Positions 24,601 to 34,500 of a stretch of 49,315 bases of DNA are shown in pieces. Under the pieces are notes generated by a model. It worked only from the letters and a program-made list of their open reading frames with translations. It was not told the DNA's origin and ran no database searches. Each line of letters opens with the position of its first letter. The first letter of the stretch is position 1. The DNA is taken from positions 1 through 49,315 of the IMG/VR virus record IMGVR_UViG_3300047157_000051. The stretch is one strand, 5' to 3'. Origin of the DNA: a virus. The translations under genes were made by a program, and so were the position numbers.

Positions 24601-26285
24601 TACATATTTAATTGCTTGATTGCGGACATCTTCACTTGGTCTGTAGTTTGGATTTTCAAATAACTCGTAGCTCTTACGTAAATATTGCCCAAAATTTAAA
24701 CGTATAATATTTTTTAATTCTTGAGGAATGTTTTTATTTTTTGTTAATTGATCGCCTAACTTATCTATTTTTGTTCTGGCTTCTTTTGCAAAAGTTTTTA
24801 ATTCTTTTCCCATACCATTTAACGCCTTGGTGTTTCCTGCTAAATAATCTCCTAGTGCTGCTTCAATTTGTGGTTTTGAATATTTTTTAGTTTGAGCAAT
24901 AGTTTTAATTTGGTATTGTAAATTTTCAAATAAAGTTTCTGCTTCTTTTGACCATGCAATTTTGTCATACCCAGAAGATTTTAAAATATTAAAAAGTTCT
25001 TCACTATACACACCTCTAGAAGTTCCAAACTTTCTACGCATCTGTCTAATAAAATTAATAGGAGTTTTTAATATTCCTTTGTCTTCCGTTGCAACAAAGA
25101 CATCATCAACAACTCCTGATCTAAAACTTGGAATAACTTTTTGAATTGGTTCTATTAAATATTCTCTTAAAGCTGCAACTTTCTTAGGGTCTTTTTTAAT
25201 TGTTTCTAATGTTTTATTTATTCCGGCTTTACTTACAAATTTTCCCCCTTTATATGTGCTACCTAGTAATTTTAAACTCCCAAGAAAAGCTGCTTCATCA
25301 AATAATAAACTTAATCTTCGTTGTGCTGCAGTACTATTTTCATCAGTATCTAAATATTCTAATAAGTCACCTACAAAATTATCATCTAAATTATTATTTT
25401 TTAATCTAGTGTGAAAAAATTCTGCAGCTATTTGCATATCAGGATTATCTTCAAAAACAATTTGACTGGCAAAAGCAATTTCACCCAATCTTTTAACATT
25501 TTTTTTTGCTATGTTTTTAGCAATAAGTATATTTCTTGCATCTCTACTTTTTTTACTTGCATTTTTTCGCAAAGGTTTTAATATTGTTTCTGGTTGTTTA
25601 CCTAATAATTTACTAGGTTGTCTCATTGCAATTAATAAAGACCCTAAATCTTTTGTTAAATTACCAACCAAACTTTCTGGTTCTTGAATTGTATCTCCAT
25701 CATAAATATCATCAGTACCTAACGTTACAATAGGTTTAAGAATAGTGTTGACTGCTCGTTTAGAAGTTTCTCTTCCTTTTTGTTCTACTAATCTTTCAAC
25801 CTCTTTTAATTCTAATCCTTTTTTATCGGCTAAATCTTGTAAAACTTTTCTTTGTCCAAAAGTATTAAACATAGAAGAAGCATCTTGTACTAAATCTAAA
25901 TTTCCAGTGCCTAACATTTCTATAACGCCACCAATAACTTTCCTTGGTTCTTTAAAAGGTAAGACTTTAGCAAAGTTTTCTTTAGTTAATTTTGATTCTA
26001 CGCCAGATACAACCTCATCTAAACTTCTATCTCCCATTAAACTAAGAGCAGGACTTTGCATCCGTGCCCATGTAGGAAGTTTTGTAGAGATGGAGTTTTT
26101 ACAATTGATTCAAGACTTTTATCAATTGGATTATCAGAATTTTGAATTGCATAATTTGCAAATTCTGAAAAAGTATATTTTTCTTGGTAATCTTTACTAG
26201 CTTTATAAAGTTCTTGAACAGATTCTAAATCTGTTTGATATTTTAAATTATTAGAAGATTTATAAGTTTCAATTAATGATGCCAT
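21616..26285 (-). CDS. Giant internal virion protein with C-terminal transglycosylase, about 1556 aa
   Basis: Probably ejected with DNA to cross the envelope, like T7 gp16. It begins MASLIETYKSSNNLKYQTDL at 26285. A one-base shift near 26075 joins it to the 1481-residue frame via KLPTWARMQSPALSL. The long middle is helical and Lys/Glu/Asn-rich. The last 85 residues hold a lytic transglycosylase (SLT)-type set: YIESSNRN with the catalytic Glu (about residue 1477 of the joined protein), SSATGHYQFLQDS and MHQIGQGLG, so the muralytic domain is C-terminal whereas in T7 gp16 it is N-terminal. No other endolysin is seen in the window. Confidence 0.7.
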
Positions 26286-26287
26286 AT

Positions 26288-27949
26288 TTAAATTTCATTA
26301 GGTTTATCAAATAATAACTTCATTTCATTTACAATACTATTCGCACCTATTGTTGATATTGTAGATTGTCTATCTAACCAAATTTTTTCTTGAAGTGATC
26401 GTATTGTTGCTAAAGCTCCAGAGTTTATTATGTCTTTGTTAGCACTGTAAATATCATTCCATTTACTCATATCAAAACCGTTTTCTTTTAAAGTTTTGTA
26501 TGCAGTACTATCAATACCTAATTCTTTTTGTAAAAATTCTCTATCTGCAATTTCAATAATTGGTGTTCCTTTAATCTGTGCTGCAGCAGCCATACCACTT
26601 GAAGTTTGAGGAAGACCAGATGTTGCATCAGAATAGTCAACCATAATTTTTTGATATCTTGCAGTTACCATATCAGCTTTCCATTGATTTAAGTTTGGTA
26701 CGCCCCGAGCCGAGTCAACATCCAGTTGAATAATTTCTTTAATCATATCTTTGCGTTGGTCTACAGTATACAAATCTTGACTTAAACCTAACTCAAATAA
26801 TTCTTCTGCTCGAACCAACCTGTCTTCTGACAAATTAGGCATTTCAAATTTTGCTCTTACAGCCGCTTGAAATCCTCTATCCCACTTACTTACATCAGGT
26901 GTATCAAACGGAACATTTCCACCTCCCATACCTGAAAGGTTCATAGTAGGACGTGGACCGTTTACAGCTATATAGTCTCGTTTTGTAGTATCTAAAATAA
27001 ATTTTGTTCTATCAGTATCAAAACTTAATATGCTTGAAGCAATAGCATCTTGTGCTGCTTGATAAGTTTTATTTCCTGCTAACCATTTAGCTTCAATGCT
27101 ACGTTTAGCACGTAACACATCACTGCTATTACCACTTAATCCTGTCGATTGATCTATTAATGTTGCTAAATCAGAATTAGTAATCTTAACAGTATTATCA
27201 TTTTCAGAAGCTGCTAAATTAATTTCAGCAATTTCTAGGTCGGTAATTTTTTGAATACGTTCTTTGTTTTCATTTCTTTTTTCATTTAAATTATAAACAA
27301 CATCTTTAAAGTTTCCTTCTTTATCTTTAATTTTATAGTTTCCAGTATCAGAACTTCTTTGATCTCCAAAACCTATCATACCTAAACCTTTATGTACTAA
27401 GCTTGTATTTTGAGGATTTAAAATGTCAGCTTTTTTAGCTGCAAAATAATCGTTTGTAGGTTTAGAAAACTCTTCTATTGTTTTTATATCTGGACTTAAC
27501 GTTTTATATCTTATGTCTAAATCTTTTTCTTTTGCTGCAGCCCAATCTTGCATCCACTTTATTTTTTCAGGTTGAAATCCAGCTAAACTCCATTTAGAGT
27601 CACCACCATGTTCTACCTCAAATGCACTTTCTGCATCTGATTTATAAAAAGCATAAGCCCCTTTATCTTTTACCGCATCATATTCATTTTGTATCTTTTG
27701 GCGTTTATCCCAATCGTGTGTAAGTCTTGCTTTTTCTAATGTTTGCTCTGCTTCTAATGCTTCTAAATTTTTAAAAACTTTTGATTGCATTTTGTTTTCA
27801 GTAGCATTAAAAAACAACGAAGCTACTAACGCTTTTAAATTTCGTTTAGAATCTTTAGTTTTTTGTGAAAAATACTGTTGAGCCAAAGCCCCCCAATTTT
27901 GACCAGGGCTAGATTTTTTTCCTAGTAAGTTGTTAAAATCAAAATTCAT
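26288..27949 (-). CDS. Internal virion protein, 553 aa
   Basis: Long, hydrophilic and helical, without membrane segments. Starts MNFDFNNLLGKKSSPGQNWG. Aromatic and charged stretches alternate with Ala/Asn-rich helices, and a Gly/Met segment (NLSGMGGGNVPFDTP) lies near residue 330. Its place between the SLT protein and other late proteins matches the internal core protein cluster of podoviruses. No enzyme motif seen. Intact frame. Confidence 0.55.
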   Translation of the reverse strand: MNFDFNNLLGKKSSPGQNWGALAQQYFSQKTKDSKRNLKALVASLFFNATENKMQSKVFKNLEALEAEQTLEKARLTHDWDKRQKIQNEYDAVKDKGAYAFYKSDAESAFEVEHGGDSKWSLAGFQPEKIKWMQDWAAAKEKDLDIRYKTLSPDIKTIEEFSKPTNDYFAAKKADILNPQNTSLVHKGLGMIGFGDQRSSDTGNYKIKDKEGNFKDVVYNLNEKRNENKERIQKITDLEIAEINLAASENDNTVKITNSDLATLIDQSTGLSGNSSDVLRAKRSIEAKWLAGNKTYQAAQDAIASSILSFDTDRTKFILDTTKRDYIAVNGPRPTMNLSGMGGGNVPFDTPDVSKWDRGFQAAVRAKFEMPNLSEDRLVRAEELFELGLSQDLYTVDQRKDMIKEIIQLDVDSARGVPNLNQWKADMVTARYQKIMVDYSDATSGLPQTSSGMAAAAQIKGTPIIEIADREFLQKELGIDSTAYKTLKENGFDMSKWNDIYSANKDIINSGALATIRSLQEKIWLDRQSTISTIGANSIVNEMKLLFDKPNEI

Positions 27950-27950
27950 A

Positions 27951-28547
27951 TTATACCTCTTTACTTAGCAAACTGGTGTTTGTATTCTTTTTTATTTTCT
28001 CTAACAAACTTGGTTTTATTTCTGTTTCTTCTACAACTTTTTTAATTTCTTTTGGGATAACCTGTGGATTAATTTTGTTTAATGTTTGTTGTTTTAATTT
28101 ATCTAGCTCATTTACACCTTGTGATAATTTTTGAACTTGTTTATCAGGGTCCATTTCTTTTGCTTTTTCATTATCGCCAGATTCTAATATATAACTAATC
28201 TGTGCTTTTTCTGCCAGAGCCATTATCATAAACATTGTTGGTTCCATTAATAAAGTCATAACATCTGGGTTCCATTTGCCCTCAAGAAAACCTGAATATA
28301 AAACAATCGAAGCTAAGTCTACTATTCCTACATTATTACTAACGGACATTAACATATTTTCTACAGTTTCTGGAACTGTTAAAATTTCAAAAACATATAA
28401 CGTGGCTTCTTTGACATTTGTAAATTCAGAAGGTTTTTCCCAGTTATATTTTTCTTCAGGACTATTTGTTAAAGATTGCCCCGGTATAGGTCTACCTTTT
28501 TCTAAACTGTTACCTAAAAATTGAATTGCTTTTTCTGATATTGCCAT
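27951..28547 (-). CDS. Conserved virion-associated protein, 198 aa
   Basis: Has GRPIPGQSLTNSPEEKYNWE, then EFTNVKEATLYVFEILT and a hydrophobic helix LLMEPTMFMIMALAEKAQIS, ending in a Lys-rich coiled tail. I know this pattern from marine phage virion clusters, always next to internal proteins. It could be a core or vertex component. The frame is intact and overlaps nothing. Confidence 0.6.
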   Translation of the reverse strand: MAISEKAIQFLGNSLEKGRPIPGQSLTNSPEEKYNWEKPSEFTNVKEATLYVFEILTVPETVENMLMSVSNNVGIVDLASIVLYSGFLEGKWNPDVMTLLMEPTMFMIMALAEKAQISYILESGDNEKAKEMDPDKQVQKLSQGVNELDKLKQQTLNKINPQVIPKEIKKVVEETEIKPSLLEKIKKNTNTSLLSKEV

Positions 28548-28550
28548 TGT

Positions 28551-30973
28551 TTAACTCATAAGACCCGGTACTTTTGGAGTATCGAGTGGTTGATAAAATG
28601 TTGATAAGCCAGAAGCAGAGCCAGTACCGTATAAAGTTTGATTTGCTAAATCCATAAAGCTTGGTCTTGAACTATTTCCTGCCAGTCTTAGAGAATTTGT
28701 ATCTATATCTCTCATATGAGCTGCTTGTGCAGATTCCATAATGGGTTGACTAGCAATACCACCACTTATAAAATAAATTTGTTAGGTAATCGTCATACTT
28801 TTCTCCAGACTTACCTTCGTTAGCCATAGCTGTTGATATTATCTGTGCTTTTCTATTTTCTTCATTTTCAAAAGCTCTAAAATCAAAGTCAGCTTGATCT
28901 CTTAAGTTCTTGCCATAAAAATGATTGAGCTTGATGACATTAAACCAAAAGCATTCTGTGCGTTCTGCATATTGATTTGATTTTGTGCAGCAGTGTTAGC
29001 TGTGTTAGCTTGTCTTCTCCACTGAACATTAGAAGCTTCAACAGCAGCAGCGTTTTGTGCGTTCCATTGATTCCTTGCAAAGTCTTGTTGAGAATTAAAC
29101 TGATCTACTTGTGTAACTAACTGAGCATTAAATTTATTTACATCAGCTTCTCTTTGTGCATCTCTAGCTGCAGCAGCATTTGTCTTGTGTAGCATTAAAT
29201 TGTTCCATTGCATTTTTTGAGAAGCATTATATTGATTCATCTGTGCATTTAAATTAGCCATAAACTGATTAGTTTGATTTTCACTTGCAGCATTAAACTG
29301 AGATGCAGCATTTTGAGCAGCTTGATTACTTAACAAACGTTGTTGAGTTTGTTGAGCTTTTAATACATTTGCTTGTTGTTATTACTTAGATTAGTTAAAT
29401 CCATTTGTAAGAATGCTTGAGCATTTTGTATTTGTGTACGCTGATTAAAGTCTGCTTCAGCTAAATTAGCTTGAGACATTAATACTGCATCTTGTATAAT
29501 AGCTTGTTGTCCATACTAGCATCTGTAATACCTACAGTTTGTAAAAACTTACTGTTAGCTAATGCTGTTTGTTGGTCAGCACTAAACTGAGCCATGTCCA
29601 TTTGGAAAACATACTGAGCATTTGTTAATGCTGTCTGTTGTCCTCTTGCTGCATTAGCTTCAGCTTCTTGAGCTTCTATAGTTTTTTGTTGTCCTACACT
29701 TGCTTGTATCGCTTGTGCATTAGACTGAGCAATAGGCATTGCTGATTGTATAATAGCATTGAAGCAAGGCATCTCTACCTACTGTTGATGCTGACATACC
29801 ACGTTGAGCTAACATAGCTTCTACACTGCTACAGCAGGTCTAGCCCATGTAGGAATCTCACCTTCTTCAATACCTTTTAATAAACTATCTAACTGATTAG
29901 ATACTAAAGCTTCTTCTGGTAATCCTTCAATAATACCTCTTTCAGCTTCACTAAAGTCTGCTAAGTCTAGCTTCTAAAGCTTCTGGGTCGTTACCAACTC
30001 TGTAATATCTGCATCACTTAGTCCAGCATTTGCTAATTGTTTCTTAGCTCTTGTAACTACGTGCTAAAGAACTACCAACGTTTTTACAGCAGTTGATTTA
30101 GCTTCAGGACTTAACGTACCAACAACTCTTTCAGTTAAAGCACCTTCTGGAATTTCAATGGTTGCAGCTTCAATAGGTCTATACGTTCAACACCTGCAGC
30201 TTGTGCAATAGCATCGTCTGATATTTCTCCTGTGCAGCTTCTACTTGTGCATCTGTGCCAACAGTAGTTGCTCCATTTGTGCAGCTTGTATTGTTCTGGT
30301 GTTTGAGCTTGTGCAGTTTGGTCTACTGTAGTTACTTGTTCTGGTGCACACCCGGTGCAGCTTGTGCAGCAGTAACTGTAGTAGGTGCTGCCATTGTAGT
30401 AACTTTTTGTTCTGGTAAAGGTTGTCCTGTTACAGGGTCAATTCCTGCTTGAACAGGAGTTCCTGGAATAACTGCAGCTTCAGGTACAACTTGTACCAGC
30501 AGCAGCATCGTCAATAGATCTCTTCTATAGTGCAGTTCTTTTCTTCTGCAGAAGGTGTAGGTGCAGGTGTAGGTGCTGGGGTGATGGCTGTGTAGCATCG
30601 GTTTGTTTCTGAATACTCAAGTCCGGGTGCACCAAATCCGGGACCTATCGGGAGCATTAGGTACTTGAGTAGGCAGGTCAGGTTATTCCGGGAGTACCGG
30701 GAATAGCTTCATCCAAATTGTTGATTTGAACTTGAGTTCTCTTAAAATGTTGTGTTGTAGTATTATCAGGTGCTGAAAAAGCATCTACTGGATCAGAAGT
30801 AATACCTTGAGTTCTTCTTAGTTGACCTCTATATAGCTACTCTTTCTGCTCTTAAAGCATTACGCTTAAGTTCTTCTACTTCATCACCTTCACGCATATC
30901 CAACTCTACCACCTTGAGTATAGTCTTCTCTAGCTTTTCCACCACTTCTTTTTCTATTTCTTCTTTTTGCCAT
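28551..30973 (-). CDS. Ala/Gln-rich virion protein, about 800 aa, heavily frameshifted
   Basis: Begins MAKRRNRKRSGGKAREDYTQ and continues GGRVGY, ELKRNALRAERVA, RRTQGITSDPVDAFSAPDNT, a Pro/Thr-rich linker (APTPAPTPSAEEK), AGIDPVTGQPLPEQKVTTM, PTWARPAV-like sequence near 29860, then a long Gln/Asn/Ala coiled coil (FNAIIQSAMPIAQSNAQA to QNQINMQNAQNAF). The end LRLAGNSSRPSFMDLANQTL lies in an intact frame to 28551. More than a dozen indels fall in 28740-30900. This is a well-known marine phage virion family by sequence feel; function may be internal core or head-tail. It is one gene, not several. Confidence 0.6.
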
Positions 30974-30995
30974 TATTAAATCCTATATACCTATT

Positions 30996-31241
30996 TTACT
31001 TAACTTCGAAGAGTTTGTCAACCTTTTCATGTAACTTTTCCATTCTTTCCATTAAGAGATTAAAATCATCTTTTAGTTCTAATTTTGTAACATACTCTTT
31101 CGCAATCTCTTCACGTGTTTTATTAATGAGTATGTCTTGTCTTTTAAGCTCTGAAGAGTTTTGTCTAATCTGAAACCAGATTGGAGCAAGTATCAAAGTT
31201 ATGAGAACATTCCAAACAATGTAAGGTGATATCATTTCCAT
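30996..31241 (-). CDS. Membrane-anchored coiled-coil protein, 81 aa
   Basis: One N-terminal transmembrane helix (about residues 6-25, YIVWNVLITLILAPIWF), then a coiled coil rich in Glu, Lys and Leu to the end. This layout fits an inner-membrane spanin or a small virion membrane protein. No outer-membrane partner gene is nested in it. Intact frame. Confidence 0.5.
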   Translation of the reverse strand: MEMISPYIVWNVLITLILAPIWFQIRQNSSELKRQDILINKTREEIAKEYVTKLELKDDFNLLMERMEKLHEKVDKLFEVK

Positions 31242-31247
31242 GTTATT

Positions 31248-31517
31248 TTAGTTTGCTTCGATGTAAGCTTTACCAGTTGTGATAGCTGTTGTATAGCTAG
31301 ACTTATCTGATGAGTCTCCTTTTACATCTGGTGTATCATCATCTGAATCTACAGGTTCGTAAGCCAAGATAAGCTCTATGTGGTCAACGTTACGTTGTAC
31401 CATTTCATTTATTTCTTCTTGAGACATACCTTCTACATCATGTGAATCATCATCTATAGCGTTGATAAGCGTTACGCTATCTGTTGCTGCTGTTAATACT
31501 TCTGTTACTGTTGCCAT
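31248..31517 (-). CDS. Small acidic protein downstream of the tail fibre, 89 aa
   Basis: Starts MATVTEVLTAATDSVTLINA with a clear AGGAGA ribosome site. Acidic throughout, with DDDSHDVEG and a DSDDDTPDVKGD stretch. It could be a fibre chaperone or a decoration; no evidence fixes it. Intact frame. Confidence 0.55.
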   Translation of the reverse strand: MATVTEVLTAATDSVTLINAIDDDSHDVEGMSQEEINEMVQRNVDHIELILAYEPVDSDDDTPDVKGDSSDKSSYTTAITTGKAYIEAN

Positions 31518-31535
31518 TTTTTTCTCCTATTGTTG

Positions 31536-34500
31536 TTAGTATCCACAATCAGTGTTGTTAGCTATTTCTTCTTTATATCTTAAATCAGATACTCTAGTCC
31601 AAGATGCATTAGTATCAAATTGATTATAAATTCTATCTGAACCTGCTCCTGAACCTAAAGTTGCATAAAAGTTACCGACTCCGACAACTTCATAACCAAT
31701 CGCAATAGAAGCGTTTGTGTCTACAGCACTACCACGAGCATTTTGTCCAACAAAAACATTTTGACCACCTGTTGTTTGGTTGTTACCTGCTCCATAACCT
31801 ATACAAACAGTATTACTTGCTGTGGTCAGACCTAATCCTGCTTGCATTCCCAGAACAGAATTATTAGCACCTGTGCTGTTTCCTTTTAAAGCTGCTTGAC
31901 CAACTGCGACATTATTAGAACCTGTGGAAGTATCTTCCATAACATCGTTACCAATTGCGGTGTTGTTTGCAGAGGTGGTAGCAGTATCTAAAGAATTATG
32001 ACCGACTGCAACGTTATTAGAGCCTGTTGTGTTTGCTTCTAAAGCACTTTTACCAAGAGCTGTATTTTCTGCACCTGTGGTGTTTGCGGTCACCTGCACC
32101 TTTAGCCAACTGCATAAAAGTATTGTCTGTACCTGTGGTATGTAAGTTCTACCTGCCCCTTGCAAAACCGACTGCTACATTGAATGTATGAGAGCCGCCT
32201 GTAACATTCATAGTTGCTAATGCTTTAAATCTCAACAGCAACATGCTCGTGTCACCTGTTCCAGTATGTTGTAAGCAGTTAAAGATTCATACCCAATAGC
32301 TAGTATTAAATTCACCTGTGGTGTTTGCATGTTAGTGCACTAAGCTCCTACTGCGGTGTTGTCTTGTACCTGTGGTATTAGCGGATTTAGTGCATTAAAT
32401 TCCGAAAGCTGCCACGTTAGTCGTCAGCCTGTAGTGTTTGCATCTAGTGTAGCATTAGCACCTACTAGCTGTATTTCCTGGCACCTGTTGTCGTGTTTCC
32501 TGCTAAAGCATTTAGTCCTATACCAACTGCTGTGTTGGAACTTGCGGTGGTGTTTGCAGTCTAATGCCCCTGCTCCTACTGCAGTACGTTATTAGCACCT
32601 GTGGTGTTTAGTTCTAAAGCACTGATAGCCTATATGCAGTGTTGTGGTCGGCTGTAGTGTTTGTGCTTAGTGCACCTCTACCAACAGCTACGTTAAAATC
32701 TCCTGTCGTATTAGCATCAAATGCGTAAGTACCTACCGCAACATTGGCATTTGCACCTGTCGTATTTAGAACCCATAGCATCATAACCGACAGCAGTATT
32801 ATCGTTTGCTGTTGTGTTTGCATCTAAGGCAAAAGCTCCACCTTGTGCAGTGTTTCTAGTTCCTGTGGTGTTTGCTGTTAAAGCAATTGTTACCAACTGC
32901 TGTGTTGCTGTTGATGCTGTCGTATTAGCATCTAAAGCTCCCTTGACCTACTGCCACATTGTAAGCACCTGTAGTGTTTACCATCAAGGCATTAGTACCT
33001 ATAGCAGTATTAGCTTCAGCAGTAGTATTAGCACTTAAAGCGTTTGTTCCTAAACCTACATTATTAACACCTGTAGTATTTGCATCTAAAGAACTAACTC
33101 CCATAGCAACGTTATTAACACCTGTAGTGTTTGCATTTAAAGCATAATAACCAACACCTGTATTTGAGTTTGCTGTTGTTGCATTTTGTAAAACATTTGT
33201 ACCTAGTGCAGTATTTTGACTTCCTGTTGTATTTGTCTGTAGTGTACCTTTACCAAATGCAGCATTGTAATTACCTGTTGTATTAGCTGCGGCAGAACTC
33301 ATCCCCATTGATGTGTTTTCAGTTCCTGTAGTGTTTGCACCCAGAGAACTTTTACCAACTGCGGTGTTAAAATTACCTGTAGTGTTTGCATCTAAAACAT
33401 CTTGACCAATACCTGTATTTCCTACAGCTGTAGTATTTGAACCTAAAACATTGTAACCTACTGCTACGTTTCCATCAGCAGTTGTGTTTGCACTTAAACA
33501 ATTGTATCCAACTGCTACATTATAAGAACCTGAAGTATTAGCGTCTAAAGTGTTAGAACCAATTGCTACGTTTCTTCCTCCATTAACATTTGATGTTAAA
33601 GCAGAATGACCTATTGCAGTATTATTACTTGCGGTAGTATTTGAACCTAAAGCACCAACACCAAGAGCAGCATTAAAACTACCTGTTGTATTAGCACCTA
33701 AACTACTTAAACCTATAGCAGTGTTTTGAGTACCTGTTGAGTTTGCATCTAAAGAATTAAGACCAATTGCAATATTATAACTACCTGTAGTGTTTGCTGC
33801 TAAAGCACTTTTACCTATAGCTATTCCACCTGTTCCTGTGGTGTTTAATCTTAAAGCTAAATAACCAAGTGCTGTATTATCTGAAGCTGTGGTGTTGTCA
33901 GCTAATGCATTATAACCTACTGCAGTATTATTAGTACCTGTTGTGTTATCAAACATAGCACCATATCCAACTGCTACGTTATTAGAAGCTGTAGTGTTAT
34001 TTCCTAAAGCTGATTTACCTACAGCAGTATTACCAACACCTGTGGTGTTATCATACATAGCATCTTTACCTACTACTGTATTCTCTCCACCTGTGGTGTT
34101 TGCAAATAAAGCGTTAGAGCCAACTGCTGTGTTACTTGAAGCTGTGGTGTTGGTGCGTAAAGCATTTTTACCAAGAGCTGCGTTTTCTGTACCTGTGGTG
34201 TTGCTGTACATTGAATAAGTACCAACTGAGGTATTGTTAGAAGCTGTTGTGTTAGCAGCTAAAGCTCCTGTACCAAAAGCAGCGTTACTAGAACCTGTTG
34301 TATTTGCAGATAATGCTGCCGAAGTATTACTTGTATGCTCACCACCAAACGCACTGTTAGCACTACCTGTTGTATTTGCATCTAAAGCTAAATATCCAAA
34401 AGCTGAGTTTGCTGTACCTGTGGTGTTTACATAAAGAGCTTTATAGCCAACTGCTGTGTTATTGTCTGCAGTAGTGTTAGCACTTAAAGCAAGATTACCA

